The position numbers and the translations under genes are program-made. Under the pieces are notes generated by a model, which was not told the origin of the DNA, ran no database searches, and was given only the letters and a program-made list of their open reading frames with translations. 64,000 nucleotides of DNA from positions 142,534 to 206,533 of the forward strand of contig JAVBOB010000011.1 in assembly GCA_031551125.1 (NCBI GenBank), read 5' to 3'. Positions 24,373-33,135 of the stretch are shown in pieces. This DNA is from JAIRNF01 sp031551125. GTDB lineage: Bacteria > Bacteroidota > Bacteroidia > Bacteroidales > UBA932. Positions within the stretch are counted from its first letter, which is position 1. The number at the start of each line of letters is the position of its first letter.

Positions 24373-26370
24373 TTGAAGGCAACACTTACACGTTTTTCCC
24401 TAGCCATCCTACTGTTGGTGGCGTGTATTCCTGCAAAGGCGCAGTACGATAAGGAGCATTTACTTATGCGGGGTCGTCAGCTTATTATTGATAATAAGTT
24501 TCCTCAAGCCATTGAGAATTTCAACATACTGTTGAAGGCCGATACAACCTTGTATGAGGGCTACTTTTTACGTGGAGTTGCCAAGTATAATCTCGACGAC
24601 CTTATTGGAGCCAACGCTGACTTTTCGCATGCGCTAAGGCTTAACCCTGTATATACGCAGGCCTACCACTATCGGTCTATTACGCGCGGTAGGCAAGGCA
24701 AGTATGATGAGGCATTATCAGACCTCAAACAAGCCATTGAGCTAAGGCCGGAGGCTTCGGTGCTATACTTTAGTCGAGGTATTACCTACTTTATGTCGCA
24801 GCAGTTTGCAAAGGCTATAGAAGACTTTAATAAGTTTATTCGCTATGAACCGAAGGTTCCCGATGTTTACATTAATCGCGGAACGGCTTGGCTCTACCTT
24901 AAAGATACAACAAAGGCGCTGGCCGATTATGACAAGGCTATTTCGCTAAGCTTGCTGAACCCTGAAGGTTACGAGCGCAGGGCACGGGTGTATGCAATGA
25001 AGAGTGAAAACCAAAAGGCGCTGGAGGATTTGAATATGGCTATCAGCCTTGATTCTACAAGTACGTTCAGCTACTTTGCCCGTTCGTTGGTACGCTACAA
25101 CCTAAAGGATATTAACGGTGCGCTGAAGGATTTGGATAAGGTTGTAGAGCTAGACCCAAGCAACTCGTTAACCTTTTACAATAGGGCGCTTATACGTTCG
25201 CAAATTGGCGATTTGAACCGTGCATTGGATGATTACGACAGGGTTGCGGCAATTAACCCCAACAACGTGTTGATATACTACAACCGTGCGGCAGTACTGG
25301 CTGAGCTGGGGCGTACAAGTGAGGCTATAAAGGATTACGATAAGGCAATATCGTTATATCCTGATTTTGCTAATGCGTATCTTAACCGTTCATACTTGAA
25401 AAACAGGGCAGGGCAGCTGATAGCGGCAAAGGCCGATTACGACTTGGCGCAACAAAAAATAAAGCAGTACCGTTCTAAAATGAACGACAGCACATTCTCT
25501 GCTTATGCCGATACCAGTAAGCAGTTTAATAAGCTGCTGGCGCTTGATGCCGATTTCTCTAAGCAGAACTTCAACAACGATTTGGCAAAAGACCGTGATT
25601 TGGACATGAGGTTAAAGCCGTTGTTCCGCGCTATAGCCGGAGTTCCTGTTAGCACGCTGGCGTTAGAAAAGCAGTATTTTAATCCTTTGGTTGAATCGCT
25701 AAAAGAAGGTTATCCGGGCTTTAAGTTAGGTATATCAAACAAGGAGCACGTGCTACAACAAGCGGAGCTACTATCGTTAGACTCGCTGTGTAATGAACGA
25801 ATAAAGAGTAACGCTAACGCCGACCGCTACTTTGAAAAGGCACTGGTACAAGGGCAGCTGAAACAGTACACCAGCTCGCTAAACTACTATGCAAAGGCTA
25901 TTGAGCTAGACCCTAAGAACCCGTTTTTGTACTTTAACCGTAGCACCATGAATAGTGAAATGGTTGATTTCATTTCGTCTATTGATAACAGTATGCAAGC
26001 GTTGATGATTGATAATACGGGCGCAGGAAAAATGAAGTCGAAGATGGAGGTGAAGGTATCTAACTATGAGGATGCCATTGCGGATTTGAACAACGTTATT
26101 AAGCTTGCTCCGGATTTTGCATACGCTTACTACAATAGAGCGAATCTTAAATGTTTATCGGGTAACATGCCCGATGCCATTGCCGATTACACGAAAGCCG
26201 TATCGCTATATCCGTATATGGGCGAAGCGTATTTCAATCGCGGATTGGTGCAAATTTATTTGAAGGATACCGAGAAAGGCTGCATGGATATCAGTAAGTC
26301 AGGAGAGTTAGGTATTAGTGAGGCATACGCTGTTATAAAAAAGTTTTGCCTCAAAGAAGAAAAAGATTAA
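24373..26370 (+). CDS. Secreted/periplasmic tetratricopeptide-repeat protein
   Basis: A 665-residue protein with a signal peptide (1-23, ending AKA-Q) followed by about 14 TPR units through most of the chain. Repeats are clear as A-x-x-x-Y-x-x-R-A and L-x-x-P patterns (YFLRGVAKYNL, YYNRAAVLAEL, YFNRSTMNSEM, YYNRANLKCLS). A non-TPR insert lies near residues 370-460. It is a solenoid scaffold with no enzymatic motif. Translation appears to begin at TTG (24373), since no ATG precedes the signal peptide in frame; this is an uncommon start. It stands alone between two repeat-rich gaps, so context does not reveal its partner. Confidence 0.88.
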   Translation: MKATLTRFSLAILLLVACIPAKAQYDKEHLLMRGRQLIIDNKFPQAIENFNILLKADTTLYEGYFLRGVAKYNLDDLIGANADFSHALRLNPVYTQAYHYRSITRGRQGKYDEALSDLKQAIELRPEASVLYFSRGITYFMSQQFAKAIEDFNKFIRYEPKVPDVYINRGTAWLYLKDTTKALADYDKAISLSLLNPEGYERRARVYAMKSENQKALEDLNMAISLDSTSTFSYFARSLVRYNLKDINGALKDLDKVVELDPSNSLTFYNRALIRSQIGDLNRALDDYDRVAAINPNNVLIYYNRAAVLAELGRTSEAIKDYDKAISLYPDFANAYLNRSYLKNRAGQLIAAKADYDLAQQKIKQYRSKMNDSTFSAYADTSKQFNKLLALDADFSKQNFNNDLAKDRDLDMRLKPLFRAIAGVPVSTLALEKQYFNPLVESLKEGYPGFKLGISNKEHVLQQAELLSLDSLCNERIKSNANADRYFEKALVQGQLKQYTSSLNYYAKAIELDPKNPFLYFNRSTMNSEMVDFISSIDNSMQALMIDNTGAGKMKSKMEVKVSNYEDAIADLNNVIKLAPDFAYAYYNRANLKCLSGNMPDAIADYTKAVSLYPYMGEAYFNRGLVQIYLKDTEKGCMDISKSGELGISEAYAVIKKFCLKEEKD

Positions 26371-26746
26371 TGTATAATAGAGCGTCATCGTAACGCCACG
26401 AAGTGGCAGCTTATTTTAGCCCAACGGCAAAGCGTAGCGATGCCTTGGGTTGTGAGGATTAACAAGTACATGGCGCGCGAAGCACTTTCGGTTTTTCAGC
26501 GTAAGGGTTGTTATTCGCGCGCAAATCAGCACAACCATTTCTAGACCCAACGCAATGCGTTGGGCTGAAATAAGTCGGGCTTACAGCCCGTAGATCGAAA
26601 TAGATTGGTTCGGGTCGCTTCGCTCGCAACCGAGTTTACGAGTTCGGCGAAGCCAATGACGACCGTGATTTAATAACGCAAAACGCATAGCTGGCAACTT
26701 GGGTTAAACAGTTTAACCGCAAAACACTTAAACATAAACAATAGCA
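26371..26746. repeat. Nested palindromic repeats between the TPR gene and rpe
   Basis: No gene is seen. CTTATTTTAGCCCAAC (26410-26425) pairs with GTTGGGCTGAAATAAG (26559-26574), one mismatch, enclosing 133 bp. Inside or beside it are CCCAACGC-AAT-GCGTTGGG (26546-26564) and CGGGCT-TAC-AGCCCG (26576-26590). Fragments of the CGTCATTGCGAGCGAAG family flank both ends (26392 and about 26605-26662). Confidence 0.7.
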
Positions 26747-27394
26747 ATGTCAAAGCTAGTTTCACCATCGCTACTATCGGCCGATTTCTTGAAGTTGGGC
26801 GCCGATATTGAAATGCTCAACGCCAGTACGGCAGACTGGCTTCACCTTGATATAATGGATGGGGTATTTGTACCCAACATATCTTACGGTTTTCCGGTGA
26901 TTAAGCATATTAAAAAGGCTGCCCAGAAACCGCTTGATGTTCACCTTATGATTGTTGACCCCGACAGGTATATCAACGATTTTAAGGAGGTGGGTGCTGA
27001 TATTCTGACCGTGCATTATGAAGCATGCACACATTTGCATAGAACGCTGCAACGTATTCGTTCGCTGGGTATGAAGGCGGGTGTAGCGCTTAACCCGCAT
27101 ACTCCCGTTGCCTTACTTGAAGATATTGTGGAAGAGCTGGATTTGTTGCTCATTATGTCGGTAAATCCGGGCTTTGGTGGGCAACGCTTCATTGAACACT
27201 CGCTCGATAAAGTAAAACAGGCAAAAGAACTCTTTACCAAACGAGGTTCGTTGGCCTTAATAGAAGTAGATGGCGGTGTTGATTTGGTTAATGCGCCTAA
27301 GCTATACGAAGCAGGAGTTGATGTGTTGGTTGCCGGCAATACGGTATTCTCGTCGGTCAACCCGACCGAAACTATTGCAAAATTAAAGGCTTAA
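26747..27394 (+). CDS. rpe: Ribulose-phosphate 3-epimerase
   Basis: Interconverts ribulose 5-phosphate and xylulose 5-phosphate in the pentose phosphate pathway. The 215-residue TIM barrel is of normal length. The metal-binding/catalytic motif HLDIMDGVFVPN (about 32-43), DVHLMI (about 64-69), MSVNPGFGGQ and EVDGG are all intact. The last 23 bp overlap the 3' end of the convergent OstA-family gene, so the two transcripts are antisense there. Confidence 0.97.
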   Translation: MSKLVSPSLLSADFLKLGADIEMLNASTADWLHLDIMDGVFVPNISYGFPVIKHIKKAAQKPLDVHLMIVDPDRYINDFKEVGADILTVHYEACTHLHRTLQRIRSLGMKAGVALNPHTPVALLEDIVEELDLLLIMSVNPGFGGQRFIEHSLDKVKQAKELFTKRGSLALIEVDGGVDLVNAPKLYEAGVDVLVAGNTVFSSVNPTETIAKLKA

Positions 27395-29165
27395 GGTCTA
27401 TATTGTGCAGCCAGCTTTTGCTCTCCAGCTCTTTCATACGCTTGGTGTATGGAAATTCCGGAGGTGTATATTTGCTGACTTCACTTCGTTGAGAGGGGCG
27501 AACCGTTCGGTTAAACAGCTCCTCTTTGCTTTTTGGCTTGCGGCTTTCTTGCCAGCTAAACCCTTTTAGTATTTTATCCTCTTCGGGAAGTTTTTCTATC
27601 GGATAAATTTTCGTTTCAGGTTTATTAATGTACTTTACCCGCTTAATCTGGTTGTCGGAAATGCTGACGGTCATATCCGCGCTTTCCGTCTTATTTGCGT
27701 TGGTTATTTCTCCTTCATCGCGTAGGTAGTACAGGCTTTGTGCGTTACCATAAACGTCTAGCTTATATATTGCGTTATCTGCAAAAAAGGCTTTCATGTC
27801 ACGGCCTTTAATCTGGCTGTATCGAATGCTGTCCTCCTCAATAGCAATGAACGCGTTACTATAAAAATCAGCATACCGAAGCACCCGATTTATGGCCGTA
27901 AAGCGAATGCTATCCGAACTTATCTGCGTACTGTCACTCCATAGTACCGGTGATTTGTACATCATAGCAATGGAATCGAGCGTGTTGGCTACGAGCGAGT
28001 CACATACCGCCTGAATATCTCTTCGGAAAACACGAACGTTAGGGTAGGCCTCCATTATACGGTACAGGCTATCGTTTTGTTGCTTTACGTTCAGCGAATC
28101 CGGCTGCTTAAACTTCGGGTTCGGGTACCCTGTCGATTTTATTATATCAGCGGCTAAGAATAGCGTATCTGTCTGTGGTTTTTGAGCAACGGAATCAGAC
28201 AGCTCAAATTTTTGTTCTACGGTAAGAGAGTCTGTTGGCTGTTGCTTTTTCTTTTGCTTACCATCTTCTTGTCCGTAGTAGGCTATTACCGGATTTTTGG
28301 TTACCTCGGCATATTCCGGATTACGGGTAAAGTGAGCTTCATCACCAAATAAAATGGACGTTTGAACGGTATCGAGCAGCTGAATATTTCCATACAGTCG
28401 GCCGCGCTCTTCCTTTTGTTTGTAAAATAAGCTGTCTGCCCACAGCTCCTTATCGGGTGTGCAACCGTACACGTTGTTTGAGAAGTGTACCTCGTCATCA
28501 GCTTTATGTTGCCAGCCATAGTTGGCGGAAATAAAGCTATCACCATACCAAACCTTAGTGAACCCGTGAAAGGTAACATTCTCGGTTTTCATGTCGTAGT
28601 GCATGGAGTCGCAGGCAATGGTGTAGTCCTTATTCTTTAACCCAACGTTGCCGGAAAACATAAATACATCAGGCTTTGAGTAGTAGTAGCCCTTATCGCT
28701 TTCCAGCGTTTCACCGTCTCGGTCAACTGTTCCGCTGTTGAAGTAGAAGCCTGTTTCCTTGTCAACGTTGTAGTCAAAATGTTGGGTAAGCAAGGTCATC
28801 TTTTCCTTATTCATCCGTACCACATTACCACGTACCTTAGCCCATGTTCCGTCGTAGGTCATCTTATCGCAACGAATGGTTGCCGGGCCTTGAAACATTT
28901 CCACCCTGCCAAACAAATCTAAGCTGTCGCTGGTGTACATGTAGGCGCTATCACAGGTGATAACTACGTTTTTTTCATGTAGCTGAAAAATAACATTACC
29001 AATAAGCTTGTTGGCTGTACGTCCATTGTAGTCAAAACTCCGGGCATATTCAGAAGTAAAATCAACCGATGAGCGCTCATCGTTGGGCACCTGTGCGCAA
29101 GCATGCTTGAATGGTATGGTAACCATAAGCATAATAGCAAGCAAAGGGAACAGCCTCTTTATCAT
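27372..29165 (-). CDS. OstA/LptA-like LPS-transport domain protein, exported
   Basis: A 597-residue exported protein from the ATG at 29165. A GTG seven codons upstream is also in frame, but MIKRLFPLLAIML gives a proper signal peptide ending ACA-Q. The chain is a repetitive beta-rich OstA array (CDSAYMYTSDSLDLFG, CDKMTYDGT, CDSMHYD motifs), consistent with the periplasmic beta-jellyroll fold of LptA and the N-terminus of LptD, which carry LPS across the periplasm. It is far longer than E. coli LptA (about 185 residues), as is common in Bacteroidota. It follows SurA/PpiC-type chaperones and overlaps rpe tail to tail by 23 bp. Confidence 0.85.
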   Translation of the reverse strand: MIKRLFPLLAIMLMVTIPFKHACAQVPNDERSSVDFTSEYARSFDYNGRTANKLIGNVIFQLHEKNVVITCDSAYMYTSDSLDLFGRVEMFQGPATIRCDKMTYDGTWAKVRGNVVRMNKEKMTLLTQHFDYNVDKETGFYFNSGTVDRDGETLESDKGYYYSKPDVFMFSGNVGLKNKDYTIACDSMHYDMKTENVTFHGFTKVWYGDSFISANYGWQHKADDEVHFSNNVYGCTPDKELWADSLFYKQKEERGRLYGNIQLLDTVQTSILFGDEAHFTRNPEYAEVTKNPVIAYYGQEDGKQKKKQQPTDSLTVEQKFELSDSVAQKPQTDTLFLAADIIKSTGYPNPKFKQPDSLNVKQQNDSLYRIMEAYPNVRVFRRDIQAVCDSLVANTLDSIAMMYKSPVLWSDSTQISSDSIRFTAINRVLRYADFYSNAFIAIEEDSIRYSQIKGRDMKAFFADNAIYKLDVYGNAQSLYYLRDEGEITNANKTESADMTVSISDNQIKRVKYINKPETKIYPIEKLPEEDKILKGFSWQESRKPKSKEELFNRTVRPSQRSEVSKYTPPEFPYTKRMKELESKSWLHNIDLKPLILQ

Positions 29166-29215
29166 TTTAAACGAAGAAGTTGACACAGGTTAAAGATACA
29201 ATGCGTACGGAGGTG

Positions 29216-30574
29216 CTACTTTGTACCCCAAGTACTGTACTGGAACTTGCAATTTTTGTATTCAGGGTCAATTTGAATGTAGGTAGAACCGGCCTTTTGC
29301 TTAATCCATTTAAAAAACTTATCCATACGCTTATTGTTTTCGGCTATGGATTTAATAATCGCATAATCATCAACAATATTAGCCGTATGTGAAGGGATAA
29401 GCTCTTTCAGCTTGAGAATTTTGAACACTACCTTCCCTTTATTGTCATGAGATTGGAAGGGTTCAGATATCTCTCCTTCTTTAAGGTTTTTCAAAACGAA
29501 ATAATCTCCGGGTTGCAGCTGGTCTTTATCAAAACGGATTACCGCTTCACCTTGCGTTTCATTTACCATAATTCCACCGTTAAGGCGCGATTTAGGGTCT
29601 TGGGAATACTGTAATGCAGCATCTTCAAACTTAATGCTATCGGCCAATATTTTGGTACGAATGGAATCCAGCTTGGCAGAAGCCTGTTGTTCGTCAGCAA
29701 TGCTATACTTCGGAGTAATAAGAATATGGCGAACGTTAATCATATCGTTTGATTGCTTATCAATCATTTGTATGATGTGGAAACCGTACTCTGTTTCAAC
29801 AACAGGTGATACCTGTCCGGGTTTTAGCGCCATTGCCGCATCGGCAAACGCAGGCAGGTAGGTTGACTTAGGTTTTAGCCCAAGCTCGCCGCCTCTTTTT
29901 TGTGAGCCCGGGTCTTCTGAATACAGAATGGCTAGCGTAGAAAACTTTTCACCATTCAGAACACGTTCACGAATAGACAGTAGCTGTTCACGTGCTAAAA
30001 AGTTAGCATCAGTTGACGGCGGATAGCGAAGTATTTGTTGAATAATGTATTGGTCAGGGAGAACTATTAAGCTGTCTTTTGGGGTTGAGTCAAAGTAACG
30101 GGTAACATCTTCGGGAGTAAGGGATATACCTTGCATGAGCTTGCCCTGCATTTGATCGCTTAGCGCATTTTCTTTTTCTACTTCAAACAATGCCTCTTTA
30201 ATTTTGTGCATGGGCATGTTGAAGTAGTTTTCAACTGCTTTTGCATTTCCTGATTGTGCGATAAATCCACTTATGCGTCGTTCAACTTTTTCTCTCACCG
30301 CATTATCGTTAACGGTTAAGCTGTCAATCTTGGCCTGAGCCAACAGTAGCTTGTTGACAAGCTTCTTTTCTAATATTTGGCAGGCAGCATTGTCGTCAAT
30401 TCTCATGCCTTCTAAGCGAGCCATTCTCAGCTCTTCTTCAATATCGGATAAAAAGATAGCTTCACCACCAATAACAGCAACAACCTTATCAATAATGCCG
30501 GTTTGCGCATTAGCGAATGGTACGCTTATCAGAGTTACTAGAAAAAAGATTATGACTTTGCTGATAATTTTCAT
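29216..30574 (-). CDS. SurA-like periplasmic chaperone/peptidyl-prolyl isomerase
   Basis: A 452-residue protein with a signal peptide (1-23), an N-terminal SurA-type helical chaperone region (about 25-165), two parvulin PpiC domains (about 170-275 and 280-385) and a C-terminal helix. Parvulin signatures are visible as LAILYSEDPGSQKRGGELG in the first domain, and as VRHILITPK then ALQYSQDPKSRLNGG in the second. SurA assists outer-membrane beta-barrel folding. It sits between an OstA-type LPS-transport protein and a second PpiC-like lipoprotein, 33 bp after the latter, a coherent outer-membrane assembly block. It is SurA-like rather than proven SurA. Confidence 0.9.
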   Translation of the reverse strand: MKIISKVIIFFLVTLISVPFANAQTGIIDKVVAVIGGEAIFLSDIEEELRMARLEGMRIDDNAACQILEKKLVNKLLLAQAKIDSLTVNDNAVREKVERRISGFIAQSGNAKAVENYFNMPMHKIKEALFEVEKENALSDQMQGKLMQGISLTPEDVTRYFDSTPKDSLIVLPDQYIIQQILRYPPSTDANFLAREQLLSIRERVLNGEKFSTLAILYSEDPGSQKRGGELGLKPKSTYLPAFADAAMALKPGQVSPVVETEYGFHIIQMIDKQSNDMINVRHILITPKYSIADEQQASAKLDSIRTKILADSIKFEDAALQYSQDPKSRLNGGIMVNETQGEAVIRFDKDQLQPGDYFVLKNLKEGEISEPFQSHDNKGKVVFKILKLKELIPSHTANIVDDYAIIKSIAENNKRMDKFFKWIKQKAGSTYIQIDPEYKNCKFQYSTWGTK

Positions 30575-30607
30575 CTCGTCTATTTTTGTATGATAGTTTT
30601 CTTTTGT

Positions 30608-31459
30608 TTACCGTTCTTCTACGGTTACACTCACCGTTTTTTTCTGTATAGCGTCGTCGTATATTTTTTGCTCAAGCTCAGTAACCATTTTTTGCTTACG
30701 GTTGTTGAGAATAATTGATGTGATAACCTTCTTCTGGTACTCCATCGGGGCAAAATCGCCACGTGGAATAAATTCGCGAATATTGATTAGATATGTGTAG
30801 TCGGCAACTTTTTCCTCAATGTACTTGTTTCGCTGAGCCTCTGATTCATAGTTTGACGGGGCCTGAGGAAGATACTTGGTGAGTGTTGAAAAATCAACCC
30901 AGTCATCGTTAAAGTAGTCGTATTTTTCGGCTACCTGAAGGCACATAACATCCAGCTCTTCTATTTTATCTTCCGAGTTTAACCTGTAAATTTCTTTTAT
31001 TCTTTTTATACCCGGAGCATTGTTCGCTACCTTAATGAACACAGCCTTTGCTAAGGGATTTGATAGCCTTAGCTTATCCTTATTGGCATCATAGAAGCTT
31101 TTTATTTCATCAGGGGTTACCAGCGTATCCAACCGTTGGCTGATATACTCCTGCTCGTACCGATAAATAAGAAGCGAAGTACGGTAATCGTCCAGCTGAT
31201 GGGCAACATTCTTCTGCTGTTCGGTCAGGTTCTCTTCAGCCTTTGATAAGGTTAGCTGCTTTCTTACCCAGCTATTGGCATAGGATTTAAGCAGGTTAAC
31301 GCTATCATCTCTGTTTACTCCTTCCGGAAATATATCGGGAATATCTGAGAGGTAAAGCTTCTTACCGTTAGCTTCGGCGATAAGCATTTTATCTCCCTGC
31401 GTACATGACGGGAGAAAAATAGCCACAAGAATTATGCAAAAGATATGCTTTAGCTGCAT
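30608..31459 (-). CDS. PpiC/SurA-N-like lipoprotein
   Basis: A 283-residue lipoprotein (lipobox LPSC, Cys19) with the helical N- and C-terminal segments of a SurA/PpiC-type chaperone. The central isomerase region (about 105-190) is degenerate: I see no clear parvulin HxxD/GG signature. It is probably a chaperone without, or with weak, isomerase activity, anchored to a membrane. It is co-transcribed with the SurA-like gene (33-bp gap) and lies 14 bp downstream of guaB. Confidence 0.78.
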   Translation of the reverse strand: MQLKHIFCIILVAIFLPSCTQGDKMLIAEANGKKLYLSDIPDIFPEGVNRDDSVNLLKSYANSWVRKQLTLSKAEENLTEQQKNVAHQLDDYRTSLLIYRYEQEYISQRLDTLVTPDEIKSFYDANKDKLRLSNPLAKAVFIKVANNAPGIKRIKEIYRLNSEDKIEELDVMCLQVAEKYDYFNDDWVDFSTLTKYLPQAPSNYESEAQRNKYIEEKVADYTYLINIREFIPRGDFAPMEYQKKVITSIILNNRKQKMVTELEQKIYDDAIQKKTVSVTVEER

Positions 31460-31473
31460 GGTAGGCTTGTGTT

Positions 31474-32946
31474 TTATCGGCTGTAGTTAGGCGCTTCTCG
31501 TGTTACAGTTACATCGTGCGGGTGATTTTCTACCACACCTGCCGACGTTATGCGTACAAACTTTGCCTGCTGTAAGGCTTTTATATCGGGGGCGCCACAG
31601 TAGCCCATACCTGCTCTGAGCCCACCTTCCAGCTGGTAAAATACTTCGGATAGCGTTCCTTTAAACGGCACTTGTGCTACAATTCCTTCCGGAACCAGCT
31701 TCTTAATATCATCTTCTACATCTTGGAAGTAGCGGTCTTTCGAACCGTTTTGCATAGCCTCTAAAGAGCCCATGCCTCGATACGATTTAAACTTACGCCC
31801 GTTGAATATGATGGTCTCTCCGGGTGACTCTTCAACTCCGGCAAATAGTGATCCGGCCATTACAGAGTCGGCACCTGCGGCAATTGCTTTCACAATATCA
31901 CCTGAATAGCGAATACCTCCGTCGGCAATTACCGGAACGCCCGAACCCCTCAGCTCCTTAGCCACATCGTATATAGCAGATAGCTGGGGAACACCAACAC
32001 CTGCAATTACACGGGTTGTGCAAATAGATCCGGGGCCTATTCCAACTTTAACAGCATCGGCCCCGTTGGCAACCAGCAAGCTTGCTGCTTCAGCCGTAGC
32101 GATGTTTCCAACTACAACCTCCAAATTGGGGAAGCTCATCTTTACTTCGCGAAGCATCTTTACTACTCCCAACGAGTGACCGTGAGCCGTATCAATAACA
32201 ACAACATCAACACCGTTGGCAACAAGCGCTTCAACGCGAGCAAGCGTGTCATGGGTAACACCTACACCCGCAGCAACGCGAAGACGCCCTTTGCTATCCT
32301 TGCTGGCGTGTGGGTTATCCTTAATCTTCATAATATCACGGAAGGTAAGTAGCGCAACCAGCTTGCCGTTTTTATCAACTACCGGCAGCTTTTCAACTTT
32401 TGATTCTTTTAGAATAGCGGTAGCTGTAGCTAAGTCGGTAGTGCTGGATGTGGTGATAAGCTTTTCCTTCGGTGTCATCACTTCAGCAATGGGGCGTTTC
32501 ATGTTTTCCTGAAAACGCAAGTCGCGGTTGGTAACAATACCAACCAGCATCCCTTCTTTGTCAACAACCGGAATACCACCGATTCTAAACTCGCGCATTA
32601 GCGATAGCACTTCGCCAACAGTAGCATCCTTGTTTATGGTAACGGGGTCATAAATCATCCCGTTTTCAGAACGCTTTACTTTGCGAACTTGAGCCGCTTG
32701 TTGCTCAATACTCATATTCTTGTGAATAACTCCTATGCCGCCTTCTCTGGCAATGGCGATAGCCATACCTGCCTCGGTAACGGTATCCATAGCAGCCGAT
32801 ACGATAGGCGCGCTGATGGTAATGTTGCGGGTAAACTTTGTTTCGATGGAAACCTCGCGGGGCAATACTTCCGAGTAGCTGGGTATAAGTAGTACGTCAT
32901 CGAAGGTTAGTCCTTCCGAGTGTATTTTCTTTTCAAAGAATGACAT
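31474..32946 (-). CDS. guaB: Inosine-5'-monophosphate dehydrogenase
   Basis: Oxidises IMP to XMP, the committed step of GMP synthesis. There are 490 residues from the ATG at 32946; the frame is open 15 codons further to a TTG, but MSFFEKKIHSEGLTFDDVLL is the normal N-terminus. The TIM barrel is interrupted by tandem CBS domains (about 100-210). The active-site loop GIGPGSICTTR has catalytic Cys309, with the IADGGIRYSGD phosphate-binding strand and a complete flap. It is first in a leftward run with two envelope chaperones and the OstA protein, an unusual functional mix but with short gaps. Confidence 0.97.
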   Translation of the reverse strand: MSFFEKKIHSEGLTFDDVLLIPSYSEVLPREVSIETKFTRNITISAPIVSAAMDTVTEAGMAIAIAREGGIGVIHKNMSIEQQAAQVRKVKRSENGMIYDPVTINKDATVGEVLSLMREFRIGGIPVVDKEGMLVGIVTNRDLRFQENMKRPIAEVMTPKEKLITTSSTTDLATATAILKESKVEKLPVVDKNGKLVALLTFRDIMKIKDNPHASKDSKGRLRVAAGVGVTHDTLARVEALVANGVDVVVIDTAHGHSLGVVKMLREVKMSFPNLEVVVGNIATAEAASLLVANGADAVKVGIGPGSICTTRVIAGVGVPQLSAIYDVAKELRGSGVPVIADGGIRYSGDIVKAIAAGADSVMAGSLFAGVEESPGETIIFNGRKFKSYRGMGSLEAMQNGSKDRYFQDVEDDIKKLVPEGIVAQVPFKGTLSEVFYQLEGGLRAGMGYCGAPDIKALQQAKFVRITSAGVVENHPHDVTVTREAPNYSR

Positions 32947-33028
32947 ATTAAGAATTTTGTGGTGTGAGCGTTGTTTAGAAAATTGCGGCAAGTTACAAAA
33001 AATCGACGGTTGAGCATTGGCAAATACT

Positions 33029-33036
33029 CAAATTTA
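33029..33036 (-). promoter_or_regulatory. Candidate -7 box for guaB
   Basis: Plus-strand CAAATTTA reads TAAATTTG on the minus strand, fitting TAnnTTTG. The -33 is weak (GTTTA, 17 bp away). It would give a leader of about 75 nt before the ATG at 32946. Confidence 0.35.
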
Positions 33037-33135
33037 TCGATTTTTAGCATAGTTAAACGAACTATCAACGCGACAATTGCAAGGGTAATGCGTTCAAACT
33101 AGCCCGATTACTCCAATAAAGACGTGCTAGTCCGG

